Source: JBCCQH01 sp039024435 (GTDB lineage Bacteria; Bacteroidota; Bacteroidia; J057; JADKCL01). From it: a stretch of DNA of 43,925 nt. The position numbers were made by a program, and so were the translations under genes. Positions 1-8,496 of this stretch are shown here, piece by piece (position 1 is the stretch's first letter; each line of letters starts with the position of its first letter). The stretch lies in contig JBCCQH010000063.1 of the NCBI GenBank assembly GCA_039024435.1, positions 1-43,925 of the forward strand, given 5' to 3'. Under the pieces are notes generated by a model that was not told the origin of the DNA, made no database searches, and was given only the letters and a program-made list of their open reading frames with translations.

Positions 1-321
1 CGGGATTACACCTTACTGAATTGCCACCCGATGACCGGACGCATGCACCAGATCCGCGTCCATTTGAGCGCCATCGGCCTGCCGATTGTGGGCGATGGGG
101 CCTACGGCGGCAAAGATGTCTTTCTTTCTGAGATCAAACGCAACTTCAGACCTAACCGCAAGGAAATGGAATCACCGATCCACGATCAATATTTGTTGCA
201 TGCCCGGGGCATCATGCTGGTGCTGCCGGGGGACGAGGAAGAAAGCACCTTCATCGCTCCGCTGCCCAAGAAATTCGAAGCTGCGCTGCGGATCTTGCGC
301 AAATACAACCCGGCGGACTGA
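1..321 (+). CDS. RluA-family RNA pseudouridine synthase, C-terminal fragment
   Basis: The open frame runs in from the left edge, so the N-terminus with the catalytic Asp motif is missing; 106 residues remain. The piece contains TGRMHQIRVHLSAIGLPIVG followed by GDGAYGG, the signature that closes the catalytic domain of RluA/RluD-type enzymes, which isomerise uridine to pseudouridine in rRNA or tRNA. The end, about 50 residues with LLHA and FIAPLP segments, is normal for the family. The particular member (RluA, RluC, RluD) cannot be told from this part. It is convergent with the leucine-rich-repeat gene that follows and ordinary in composition. Confidence 0.9.
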   Translation, partial: RDYTLLNCHPMTGRMHQIRVHLSAIGLPIVGDGAYGGKDVFLSEIKRNFRPNRKEMESPIHDQYLLHARGIMLVLPGDEEESTFIAPLPKKFEAALRILRKYNPAD

Positions 322-345
322 CCTGCGGGGTGGTGGCGGTACCGC

Positions 346-1062
346 TCAATCTTCTTCCAAGACTTTGACTGGATCGTGTGTGGTGATTTGGTTCAACACC
401 AATGCCGGCCGGGCGGCTTTGATCTCCGCTTGGGTGGTATTGCGGAAGTTGATCGTGCCGTGGTCAAATACCCGCAAATTCGCCGCCCGCATGATCTCTG
501 GCCCGACGTACATCGCGTAGTTGCCGTACATCCGCAGCGTCACCAGGGATTCCAAGCCGGAGATGGCCGCGGGAAAGCGGTGGATCTTGTTGTTCATCAG
601 ATTCAGTTCGGTGACCGCCTTCCAGTTGGCTGCTGCATCGGGAAGTTGGCTGATTTCGCTGCCAGAAATTTCGACGTATTCGAGCCTTTCCAGTTGGCCC
701 AGGCGGGCGGGCAGCTCGGCGAGGGGCCGCACATCCGCCAGGACCAGTCCGCCCAGCAATTGGCATTCGCCCAATTCTTCCGCCACCAATTCGAGGGGAC
801 ATTCCCGCACCTCCAAGTATTGCAGGTTTTGCAGTTCGGCGATGCCGGCCGGGATCTCGGTAAAATCGGGGTTGCCCTGGATGACGAGCACCTGCAAACG
901 GGGCAAATCTTGCAGGGCCTCTTCGAATTCATCCGGAAAGAAGGCTTCGCCGAGCAGTTCCAGGGTGTAGGCATTTTTGGGATCCTCCCGGGCTTCCGCC
1001 AGGGAGCCAAAGATTGGCTTTTCCTCAAGTTCCGCTTCCGAAAGCAGTGGGTATTCGCGCAT
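346..1062 (-). CDS. Leucine-rich-repeat protein
   Basis: 238 residues without signal peptide or membrane segment, so probably cytoplasmic. From about residue 50 to 200 there are roughly six leucine-rich repeats of the bacterial type (LPRLQVLVIQGN, LQNLQYLEVREC, LERLEYVEISGSEISQLP, WKAVTELNLMNNKIHRFP, LESLVTLRMYGN). Such repeats form a curved protein-binding surface; no enzymatic domain is attached. It follows the 1028-residue DUF4157 gene on the same strand after about 150 bases containing a strong inverted repeat, so co-transcription is uncertain. A role as partner or immunity protein of its neighbour is possible but only inferred from position. Confidence 0.75.
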   Translation of the reverse strand: MREYPLLSEAELEEKPIFGSLAEAREDPKNAYTLELLGEAFFPDEFEEALQDLPRLQVLVIQGNPDFTEIPAGIAELQNLQYLEVRECPLELVAEELGECQLLGGLVLADVRPLAELPARLGQLERLEYVEISGSEISQLPDAAANWKAVTELNLMNNKIHRFPAAISGLESLVTLRMYGNYAMYVGPEIMRAANLRVFDHGTINFRNTTQAEIKAARPALVLNQITTHDPVKVLEED

Positions 1063-1084
1063 ACAACAAATAGAATTTTCGGAT

Positions 1085-1205
1085 TACCAATTTCCAATTT
1101 CTAACGAAGAAATCCCAATTCTCAATTTCCAATTTTCAATGGAACCGCGGCACGCAGCAATTTTCAATCGGGAAATTTTCAATTTCCGATTGAAAATTGC
1201 CAACG
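1085..1205. repeat. AT-rich CAATTTTCAAT short repeats with a 15-bp inverted repeat
   Basis: The stretch between two minus-strand genes is built from near-copies of CAATTTCCAATTT and CAATTTTCAAT. Its right part is a perfect 15-base inverted repeat: GCAATTTTCAATCGG at 1157-1171 and its complement at 1186-1200, with a 14-base loop that can pair partly. It lies 17 bases beyond the stop of the 1028-residue gene, so it could end that transcript, but no clean T-run follows in the minus direction. It may equally be a dispersed repeat or a slippage product. Confidence 0.6.
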
Positions 1206-1217
1206 TTCGGCTTGGAA

Positions 1218-4200
1218 TCAATTCTCGGCTTGTCCCACGCCCGGGCGGAGACCGGAGCGGTTGTTGACGGTGAGGTGATCATCGTGGAAGATCAGGCCCG
1301 TCTGGAAGAGATCGCCCGATTGCGCGTCGCGGATAGAAGCTTGAGAAATCGCGGCATCCGCCAGATTGGTCATGCCCGAATCCGCGGCCCGGTAGAAGCG
1401 GGACCGAATTTCGGCCAGGGCCCGGTTTTTGGCATTGCGGCCATTGTGTCCCCCACCGAACTCGCGGGAAGCCCGGGTGCTGCGGTACTCTTCGAGGATG
1501 CCTTCCAGCCCCAAACCAGCAAACCATTCGGAGAAAAGCTCCTCGGGAATGGCTTCCGGATTGGTTCCCCACAGCGCCATGAACTTGCCTTTGAGGATGC
1601 GGAGCGCATTGGAGCGGTCGGTGGCCTTGGGAAAGGTGAATTCCGATTCGTGCAGTGCCCGCGTGTAGGTGACGTAGCGCTTGTTGCGGTGGGTGCCCTC
1701 ATTGACCCGGCGCACATTTTTGTACTTGATGGTCAGGTGGGTGTCCACTTTCTGGTCCTGCAACAAGCAGTCCATGATCGTATTGGGCTGGGCGGGCGTC
1801 TGGGTCTGCGGGCTGTAATCGCTGCGCAATACCTGGGGCGTGGTGCTATTCGCCAGGTCAATGAACACCCGACTGCTTCCCCCCGCGACGTGCGACCAAG
1901 GAGTGCGCCCACCATTGGCGTCGGATTGGTGCTGGAAGTCCTGAGCATTGGATGCGACCGAGCCGGCGTATTGGTTTTTGCGGTTGTAATTCTGCTCGAA
2001 GAAGGAATCGAGTTCGGCGCGGGCCTGGGTATTCGAGGCTCCGTTTTGGGCGACGTCCCGCGCGGCGGCCAGCAGTCCCGAATTCGGATCGAGTCCGTGG
2101 GTGTGGACCGCTTCTTTGTAGGCGATGGAGTCTGGGTTGCCGAGGTTCTTGATCAACTGACCGATCTCCAGGAAGTGTGCGGTCTTGTAGACATTCCACC
2201 GGCCAAAACGATCCGTCGCCAGGCCCTGTTCCACTTGCGACTGCGTGTAGACCAGGCCATTGTAAACCGTGATGAAGTAAGTGAGCGTGTTCGTGCCCGC
2301 GATTTCGAGCACACTGCCACTCGCTCCGGCCGAGAAAGAACCGGCGGTGGTCATATTGACGTCGATGGCCCCGTAGAAACTGGCCAGGGGGACTTCGGCG
2401 GAGAAACTCGCCGAAAAGCTCCGACCGGCGGAGATGCGCACGTATTGCAGCGCCATGTCGCTGAAACTGCCTTGGCTGAACTCCACAAAGTTCAATTCGA
2501 CGGTAAGTGAGCTGTCGAAGCCCGACTTGGTGCTGACCTCGCGGCGGGCCCAGCGCGACTGCCACGCCGCCAGCTTGTCCGCCGGGATGGCGTTCAGGGC
2601 GGCCCCGAGTGCATCATTGAACAAGCCCTTGATCGCGGCAAACATCTCGGGCATCCGCGCAAAGTTGGCGGCGGCTCCGGCGGCCGAGCGGAAAGGAGCA
2701 ATCGCCGATCCGACGGCGCTGCTCATATTGCTCAGGCGCGAACCCAAAGCGTCGAAGAATTCCTTGACGTAGGGCGGATTGTTGAGGGTCAGATTGAAGT
2801 TGTGGTAGTGACCGTCGTTGTCTTCGTTGGCGTGGTTGGCGATGTTGGTTTCGGTGAAGGACAGCGTGGCGTCGAGCCAGCCGACCTTGAGGGAACCACT
2901 GATCGTCTTGGTGTCCTGATTGGCATTGCGTACCTGGCGATTTTCGCCTTCGCCCCGGTAGAAATGCATGTCCGTATCCGTGGTGCCGTAGCTGCCGGAG
3001 ACCGGGGCATCCCCGCTTTCGGTCAGTACTCCGCCCACGCCCACCGAGTGGTTGACGGAATTGGTGGTGGAATGCACGTCGGTTGGGGCCGCATTGCGGA
3101 GGGCATTCCAATTGCGGCCTTCCCCGTTCCACTCCTCGTTCGGGAGAGCCTCCACCCGGCTCGTCTGCCGGCGCAACATGTCCACAAACTCACTGATCTT
3201 CTGGTACATGTTACCGATGAAGTGGGCCATGTCGCGGTAAACGCTGGTCCGGGAGAAGGATTGCAACCAGGTGTGTTCGGTTTCGATCAGCCACAGCCAC
3301 TGCGTGGCGAGTTTGCCGCCGTAAGAAAGGGTCCAACCGGCCCGAATCAGGCGGTCGTCCTGTTGGTTGAGGGTCGCGGAAGCTTCGAAAACACCGCTTC
3401 CTCCGACGCCGAACAGCCCTTTCAGGACTTCGGCTTCTACCCCCAGTTCAAAGGTAAATTTGAGATTGACACTGAAGACTTTGGTTTCCAGGGCGTCTAC
3501 GGTGACGCCGAGGGCGGTGGCGACGGCACTGCGAATGGTTCCCCAGACTTTGGCCGCTCCCTCGCGGATGTTGATTTTTGGAACGACGACATCGACGTTC
3601 TCCGTGGCTTGTTCCCCCGCTTCGAGGTCCGGACTGACAGTGGGCCCTCCGGTCGTCTGCACCTGCGGATTGGCGTTCGGGTCGTCGTTTTTCTGGATTG
3701 GTCCTGAGGCAGCAGACTTGGTAAGCGCCCCATTGGACGCGCTATCGGCCTTCATTTGGGCGGCTTCACCGCCCTTGTCTCGGGCCTCTTTTTCCAGCCC
3801 GGCATCGTCATTGACCGGGGTCCCGTTGACCGCGGTGTTGGCCTGGACGCGGCCTTCTTTTTGCTGGACGGTGTGCCAGGCTTCTTCGGGGAGGTGTTTT
3901 TCTTGGCCGGGGGCGACTTCAATTTGGTTGCCCTGGGCGTAAGCGTGGGCCCCAACTTCTTTAGGCTTGCTGGAATTGTAATTGACCTTGACGTCGTCCA
4001 GGTTCTGGCCCGACATGGTTTCGATGCTGGATTTCAGGCCTCCGGGAAGGCCGTTGCCGCTGCCATTTCCTCCGTCGTCCGTTCCCTCGCTCGCGTCACC
4101 GGCGGCGTGTAATTGGGTGGCTTCTCCGCCGGCGAGGTCCACCGCGGCGCCTTCGGACTCGCTCTCCTCTAGGCCTCCTTCTGGGCTGGCGTGCAGTTGG

Positions 4201-4304
4201 AAAGGCGGGGGAGTCATGGCGTGGGCCTGAACTGGCGCTTCAGGAGCACTGTCCAGATTGTTCTGTTGGACCTTTTCCGACTTGGGATCTTTGGGGATCA
4301 ACAT
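1218..4304 (-). CDS. DUF4157 (eCIS-core) protein with long beta-rich C-terminus; degenerate metalloprotease motif
   Basis: 1028 residues. Residues 1-85 are a disordered Pro/Glu/Gly-rich leader with TPPPFQLHAS at 31-40 and a related TQLHAA at 63-68. Residues about 86-185 match DUF4157, the domain that marks proteins linked to extracellular contractile injection systems, including LPGGLKSSIETMSGQ, the GAHAYAQGN strand and VNDDAGLEKEA. The zinc HExxH motif of the family reads EEAWH here (140-144), so the first His is replaced by Glu and protease activity is doubtful. Residues about 220-1028 are not recognised; they contain a GlyAla-rich hydrophobic stretch near 230-300, Asn/Ser/Thr-rich beta-like segments and a charged helical end. 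There is no signal peptide, as expected for cargo loaded inside the cell. It lies in a same-strand run with the lipoprotein and the second DUF4157 gene. The large C-terminus may be an effector; its activity is unknown. Confidence 0.85.
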   Translation of the reverse strand: MLIPKDPKSEKVQQNNLDSAPEAPVQAHAMTPPPFQLHASPEGGLEESESEGAAVDLAGGEATQLHAAGDASEGTDDGGNGSGNGLPGGLKSSIETMSGQNLDDVKVNYNSSKPKEVGAHAYAQGNQIEVAPGQEKHLPEEAWHTVQQKEGRVQANTAVNGTPVNDDAGLEKEARDKGGEAAQMKADSASNGALTKSAASGPIQKNDDPNANPQVQTTGGPTVSPDLEAGEQATENVDVVVPKINIREGAAKVWGTIRSAVATALGVTVDALETKVFSVNLKFTFELGVEAEVLKGLFGVGGSGVFEASATLNQQDDRLIRAGWTLSYGGKLATQWLWLIETEHTWLQSFSRTSVYRDMAHFIGNMYQKISEFVDMLRRQTSRVEALPNEEWNGEGRNWNALRNAAPTDVHSTTNSVNHSVGVGGVLTESGDAPVSGSYGTTDTDMHFYRGEGENRQVRNANQDTKTISGSLKVGWLDATLSFTETNIANHANEDNDGHYHNFNLTLNNPPYVKEFFDALGSRLSNMSSAVGSAIAPFRSAAGAAANFARMPEMFAAIKGLFNDALGAALNAIPADKLAAWQSRWARREVSTKSGFDSSLTVELNFVEFSQGSFSDMALQYVRISAGRSFSASFSAEVPLASFYGAIDVNMTTAGSFSAGASGSVLEIAGTNTLTYFITVYNGLVYTQSQVEQGLATDRFGRWNVYKTAHFLEIGQLIKNLGNPDSIAYKEAVHTHGLDPNSGLLAAARDVAQNGASNTQARAELDSFFEQNYNRKNQYAGSVASNAQDFQHQSDANGGRTPWSHVAGGSSRVFIDLANSTTPQVLRSDYSPQTQTPAQPNTIMDCLLQDQKVDTHLTIKYKNVRRVNEGTHRNKRYVTYTRALHESEFTFPKATDRSNALRILKGKFMALWGTNPEAIPEELFSEWFAGLGLEGILEEYRSTRASREFGGGHNGRNAKNRALAEIRSRFYRAADSGMTNLADAAISQASIRDAQSGDLFQTGLIFHDDHLTVNNRSGLRPGVGQAEN

Positions 4305-4336
4305 GTTGATGACGATAAACCGGGCTTAGACAAAAA

Positions 4337-4351
4337 TGTTGATTTTCAACA
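4337..4351 (-). terminator. Weak hairpin with T-run, possible terminator of the lipoprotein gene
   Basis: In the minus direction TGTTGA-AAA-TCAACA is followed directly by TTTTTG. The stem is only six pairs. It sits about 90 bases past the stop of the 4444-5556 gene and 33 bases before the start of the 1028-residue gene. It could instead be a small operator for that gene. Confidence 0.3.
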
Positions 4352-4443
4352 ACGGTAAGATGGGAAAATTTACCGCTTTTTCAAAGCATTCCCCGGCTAG
4401 TTTGTGCGGTATTGAGGGAAGCATTCGCCCAGAAAAAAGCCCT

Positions 4444-5556
4444 TTATTTCGCAGTAGAGCGGACCGTTTTTGCGCAGAGTACGCCATTTTTGCCGAGTAC
4501 GTGGACGCGTTGTGCGAGGTAAATCGGAGCGGAATTGATGTCCACCGGAAATTTGATCCGTTCGAGGACGGCGCCAGATTTACGGGAAATGACTGCGACG
4601 GTTTCCGGGGAGATCACCGCTAGGATGTATTTTTCGCTCACCTGCGGGGGAAAACGCAAGGCGGCCCGCAGGGGCGTGGTCCAGTCGATCACCTCGGTGC
4701 GGGGATTGTAGCTGCTCAATTGGCCCTCCGGAGAAATGTACAACAACTGCTCGGCGGAAAGGAGCTGAGGGAGAAAAGGCCCACCGTAAGCGGTTTCCTG
4801 GCGAATGCGACCGTCGGCCCCATCCCGGAGAATGTAGCGGCGGGCGGAAGGATCGGCGTAGCCCACCGTTCCGTTTTCCAGTTGGGTAAAGCCGGTCAGC
4901 CCCACCGGGGATTGGGGGAGTGCTTGCGCCCAGATCGGAGTTACCTTTCCCCAGCGGTAGCAAGCGAGGCTGTCTTTTCCTCCCCGGGTGAAGCTGCGCA
5001 AAGTGTGTTCGTTTCTCCCGATCCCGATGAAATATTCGCGTTCATCTTCTCCCCGAGCAAAATCAAAAGTACCGGTCACTTCCCCGTTGCGCGTGCCGAG
5101 GCGGGTGATTTTGTGGTCCTGGGCGATCCAGCATTGTCGCTCGGCAAAGACCGATTGGGCATTCTGCGGAAAATACCCCGACCACTCCCAGGCGATCTCG
5201 CCGTCGGCTGGGTCCAATGCCTCCAGGTGCCGCGCATCTTTTGCGTGGTAAAGGTGGGCGCCAGTGCCAATCACGCGGTGCATCGAGGGGACGTCGCGTT
5301 GCCAGGTCACCGCATACCGCTCGGGATCGACTGCGATCAAGGTGCCTACCGCATCCACAATCAAGTGGCCGCCGCATTCGTACAAATCGACAAATTCATC
5401 CGCGAGGCCGAGATCGATGCTCTGCAACTGGCCCGGCACCGTAGTGGGAGCAGTCGATTTACATTGGACCAACAGCAAAGACGCAAAAATCCCCAACCAG
5501 ATCGGCGACCAAAGATGGCGGAGGCGCGGTCCGGTTGGGGAATTGTTATCGATCAT
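4444..5556 (-). CDS. Lipoprotein with PQQ-like beta-propeller
   Basis: 370 residues. A basic N-terminus and hydrophobic stretch end in the lipobox LLLVQC (Cys32), so it is predicted to be lipid-anchored in the cell envelope. The rest is a series of four-stranded repeats of PQQ/quinoprotein propeller character: LIAVDPERYAVTWQRDV, LEALDPADGEIAWEWSG, LSSYNPRTEVIDWTTPL, VAVISRKSGAVLERIKFP. Compared with BamB, which shares fold and lipidation, the sequence is divergent and the context differs. The start lies 11 bases after the stop of the second DUF4157 gene, which suggests translational coupling and a shared job, perhaps protection against or handling of that protein. That link is inference. Confidence 0.75.
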   Translation of the reverse strand: MIDNNSPTGPRLRHLWSPIWLGIFASLLLVQCKSTAPTTVPGQLQSIDLGLADEFVDLYECGGHLIVDAVGTLIAVDPERYAVTWQRDVPSMHRVIGTGAHLYHAKDARHLEALDPADGEIAWEWSGYFPQNAQSVFAERQCWIAQDHKITRLGTRNGEVTGTFDFARGEDEREYFIGIGRNEHTLRSFTRGGKDSLACYRWGKVTPIWAQALPQSPVGLTGFTQLENGTVGYADPSARRYILRDGADGRIRQETAYGGPFLPQLLSAEQLLYISPEGQLSSYNPRTEVIDWTTPLRAALRFPPQVSEKYILAVISPETVAVISRKSGAVLERIKFPVDINSAPIYLAQRVHVLGKNGVLCAKTVRSTAK

Positions 5557-5567
5557 TCGCCGGCGAA

Positions 5568-7352
5568 TCAGAACATGTCGTAGTTGGCGACATTCGCCGG
5601 TACGGGCGTGTTCTTAATGGCATTCCAAAGTTTCATAGCGCCACCGGCGACATTGGTGCGGATATCTTCGTCGCTCATCTCACCGGAGTTTCCGGTATTG
5701 TAGCGGGCCAGCCATTCGCGACCCTGGTCGTAGCCGCTGGATTCACGGTCCCAGCTTTCGTCCATATCGACGGCGATGGTGCCGTTCGGACGGCGGGTAA
5801 ACCAGACTTTACAGAAAACGCTGCCCAGGAGACCGCGGTTGGGATTGGATCCCCAGAAGCGGAAGCCCATGGAGAAGGGCAGATCGGCCAGGGTAGCCCC
5901 GGCGAGGTGTTCGCGGGTCTGCTGGTTGAGGCCGGAGACATTAACGCGGTTGATTTGGGGGTTTGGGGACGACCATTCGCCGATCCCTCCGGTCGGGCCG
6001 AGCACGATCATGTTGCCGGCGCGGGCCGTGGTCTCGTCGATGGTGCTGTCATTTGCGTAGAGATTGGCGAGGCGTTCCTCCCGGGTGGCGCCGGGCTGGC
6101 CGGAGGCCTGATCATCCAGGTACAATTCATCGCGCAGTTTCATGTAGCCGATGGTGAGTTCCTGCATGAAGGCGCTCGCGTCGTCGCGCAGGGTTTCGTA
6201 GGTCGTCTTCAGCCCTTTGTGCATGACGATCAATTCGTTGCGGTCGTAGTTGGAAGACTCCGCGTTGAATTGGGAGACGTTGCTGGTTTTGGCGTCGAGG
6301 AGGAGGACATTGGCCCCTTCCGTATAGTACTGCGCCAATCCGTTTTGAGCGGTGATGGCGACCCCGCGGCTGGCGGCGTTCGAGGAGTCCTGAGCAGCGG
6401 GATTGGTCAGGCCCTTGATGCCGTTGGTGGCGGCGCCGAGTACCATGTCGAGGCTCTTTCCGGCCAGTCCGTCCACAAATTCCTGGGTGATCTGCCGGGA
6501 GATGGCGGATTGAATCGCACCGGTGATCACACCGCCGATGGCCTTGCCGATGCCCGCGGAAAGAATGTCGAGGGCGATGCCCAGCAAGACTGCGCCGGGG
6601 CGCGTTTCCTGGATTCCGGCATTGCCGAGCCAGGAATTGATGCGGATGCTTTGCAGGGTGTTGATGGAGTCGTAGAGGTTGCCGGAGATGTCGCGCTTGA
6701 GTTCGGCTTCGTCCCAACCTTGATATTCTTGCAGCAAACCGGTCGTGACCGGATCTTGCTTTTGGGCCACTTGCGAGGTATTGGCCGAACCACTGGTCTG
6801 GGGAGCGGCGCTGGGATCAACCTTCATTTGGGCGGCCTTGTCGCCCATGCGATCCGCTTCGGATTCGAGGCCCGGGTCATCGTTGACCGCGACGCCACCG
6901 ACGTCGGTGGTCGGAGTCACACGGCCCGTCTTCTGCTGGACGGTGTGCCAGGCTTCGTGGGGCAGGTGTTTTTCCTGACCGGGACCGAGGTAGATATCGG
7001 AACCTTTGGCGTAGGCGTGGGCTCCGATTTCTCCGGGTTTGGCGGAATTTTTGTGGACCTGGACATCGGAAAGGTCCTGACCGGACATGCTTTCCATGTT
7101 TGTTTTGAGGTCACCGGGGAGGCCGTTGCCGCCCGCGTCACCACCGTCCCCCGCAGCGGCGGCACCAGCGCCGGCTTTCATCTGGGTGGGGGATTCGGAA
7201 AGCTCGGTCTCTTTTTCTGCTTCGCCGCCCGGCATCGCTTTCAATTGAAAAGCGGGGGGAGACATGAATTTTCCCTGGATGGGCGCCGCGGCGCTGGACT
7301 CCATCTCGACACGATTAGATTGAGTAGGGGATTGATCCTTAGGACTGTGCAT
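5568..7352 (-). CDS. DUF4157 (eCIS-core) protein with intact HEAWH
   Basis: 594 residues from the ATG at 7352, chosen because MHSPKDQS resembles the N-terminus of the companion protein (an upstream in-frame ATG at 7394 adds 14 unrelated residues). SPPAFQLKAM lies at 31-40, TQMKAG at 56-61 and AAQMK at 173-177. DUF4157 spans about 75-175 with LPGDLKTNMESMSGQ and GAHAYAKGS, and a complete HExxH zinc motif, HEAWH at 132-136, followed by VNDDPGLESEAD. This copy could therefore be a working metalloprotease or self-processing domain. The C-terminal 400 residues are unrecognised: a Gly/Ala/Ile-rich, membrane-interacting-looking segment (about 235-310), then a mixed domain ending in VANYDMF. There is no signal peptide. 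It heads the same-strand run with the lipoprotein and the 1028-residue paralogue. Confidence 0.85.
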   Translation of the reverse strand: MHSPKDQSPTQSNRVEMESSAAAPIQGKFMSPPAFQLKAMPGGEAEKETELSESPTQMKAGAGAAAAGDGGDAGGNGLPGDLKTNMESMSGQDLSDVQVHKNSAKPGEIGAHAYAKGSDIYLGPGQEKHLPHEAWHTVQQKTGRVTPTTDVGGVAVNDDPGLESEADRMGDKAAQMKVDPSAAPQTSGSANTSQVAQKQDPVTTGLLQEYQGWDEAELKRDISGNLYDSINTLQSIRINSWLGNAGIQETRPGAVLLGIALDILSAGIGKAIGGVITGAIQSAISRQITQEFVDGLAGKSLDMVLGAATNGIKGLTNPAAQDSSNAASRGVAITAQNGLAQYYTEGANVLLLDAKTSNVSQFNAESSNYDRNELIVMHKGLKTTYETLRDDASAFMQELTIGYMKLRDELYLDDQASGQPGATREERLANLYANDSTIDETTARAGNMIVLGPTGGIGEWSSPNPQINRVNVSGLNQQTREHLAGATLADLPFSMGFRFWGSNPNRGLLGSVFCKVWFTRRPNGTIAVDMDESWDRESSGYDQGREWLARYNTGNSGEMSDEDIRTNVAGGAMKLWNAIKNTPVPANVANYDMF

Positions 7353-7456
7353 AGTAATGATCGATAACGTTGGCTTTAGGTAGAGACAGTTCAACTACAT
7401 AGATAAATAATTGCTGATTTCTAGCAAGTATTTTCGGCCAGAAATTGGACATTTTT

Positions 7457-7475
7457 GCATAAAAATGTTTTATGC
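7457..7475. promoter_or_regulatory. 8-bp palindrome GCATAAAA/TTTTATGC upstream of DUF4157 gene
   Basis: A perfect inverted repeat with a three-base spacer (ATG), 105 bases upstream of the start at 7352 and 168 bases past the stop of the upstream same-strand gene. Its symmetry and short spacer suit a dimeric repressor operator or a small terminator hairpin; no T-run continues on either strand. The regulator is unknown. Confidence 0.3.
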
Positions 7476-7642
7476 TTCTCCGCATTGGGCCGAGTGGTGC
7501 GGGTGCGGATCGGACCGGAATATAGGTAGGTTAGAGTTTGCCGCCCGGTCGCACGCTTTGTTGTGAATACGGGAGTAAATTTGCCCCCATCCGTCGGTTT
7601 TGTCGCATTTGCCAGACCGCTACGGAGAATTTTGAATCGCGC

Positions 7643-8356
7643 CTACTTGCGGTCAAACACGTACCAAAGCTCTCCACTTTCCGGATCAAAACTGATTTTG
7701 GCGGTGCCGTCGGGCGTAACGATGATGTATTTGCCCTGAATTTCGAGGGGTTTCCTGTCCATGGATGCCTCCACGGCGCCGTCCTCGTAGGTAAATACCA
7801 GTCCGTTGTCAAAGGTCAGGGTGACATTGTAGGCATTGTCCCGCTGTGTCGATGGGCGCAGGGATTTCTTCGCCCGAATCCCGCCGACGTAAGCGCCGTA
7901 GACATTGAATTCCTGACTCTGCTTTTCGGTGTCGGGCTGGGTTTTGCCTGTGGGGTGGCTTTCCGCGCCCCGGCGGGGTTTCAGCTTGTTTCCTGGTTTC
8001 CACTTGAGGCCATAACCGGCGGCGCTGGCCGCAGCATCGGTGGTGTAAATGTTAAAGCCATCGCGGATGTATCGCCGTTCGCCTTCGGGATTCCAGTAGG
8101 GATACACGATGACTTGTACCTCGCCGGTGTAGGTGCGCTCACCGGTGGAATAGCGGGTGGGACCGACCGGCTTGGCGTCCGTATCGAGTACTTCGTAGGT
8201 AGTCCCTTCGGGGTAGTAGATCACGACCGACTTGTCGTCTTCCGGGGAACTTATCTGCAGGGTAAGGTAGTCACCGACCGACTGGGCGGAGAGCGGCGCC
8301 GCGGACATAATCAGGATTGTGGAGAGGGTGATGAATAGGGTAAATATCGTTTTCAT
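7643..8356 (-). CDS. Secreted protein of unknown function
   Basis: 237 residues from the ATG at 8356, chosen because it opens a classic signal peptide (MKTIFTLFITLSTILIMSAA ending near SAQS); the longer frame upstream adds 41 residues of non-signal sequence. The mature part has an N-terminal beta-rich segment with TYEVLDTDAKPVGP, a basic Pro/Lys linker, and a C-terminal segment of short beta strands (YNVTLTFDNGLVFTYEDG, LEIQGKYIIVTPDGTAKI, FDPESGELWYVFDRK). I do not recognise a family. It probably acts in the periplasm or outside the cell; no T9SS tail is present. Confidence 0.7.
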   Translation of the reverse strand: MKTIFTLFITLSTILIMSAAPLSAQSVGDYLTLQISSPEDDKSVVIYYPEGTTYEVLDTDAKPVGPTRYSTGERTYTGEVQVIVYPYWNPEGERRYIRDGFNIYTTDAAASAAGYGLKWKPGNKLKPRRGAESHPTGKTQPDTEKQSQEFNVYGAYVGGIRAKKSLRPSTQRDNAYNVTLTFDNGLVFTYEDGAVEASMDRKPLEIQGKYIIVTPDGTAKISFDPESGELWYVFDRK

Positions 8357-8496
8357 GGGTATAGTTTTGCTTTGCGTACGGGTCAAAACTGCACCCAGCG
8401 GAGCGCATTTGCCACGACTTTCCGACGAGTTGCAACTGGCATCGACGGACGGCAATTGCTTTTGTTGGGGCGGACCCAATCTCCTATTTTCCGGCC

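Noticed and set aside
1197..2510. 437-residue open frame on the plus strand
   Set aside because: It is antisense to the 1028-residue DUF4157 gene and made of repetitive Gly/Val/Arg sequence, a shadow frame.
1218..7352. Complete contractile injection system locus
   Set aside because: Only DUF4157-type cargo proteins are present; no sheath, tube, baseplate or AAA+ loader gene occurs in the window.
5535..7367. 610-residue open frame on the plus strand
   Set aside because: It is antisense to the DUF4157 gene, whose sequence has clear domain homology; the Gly/Val/Asp/Phe-rich composition is that of a mirrored GC-rich frame.
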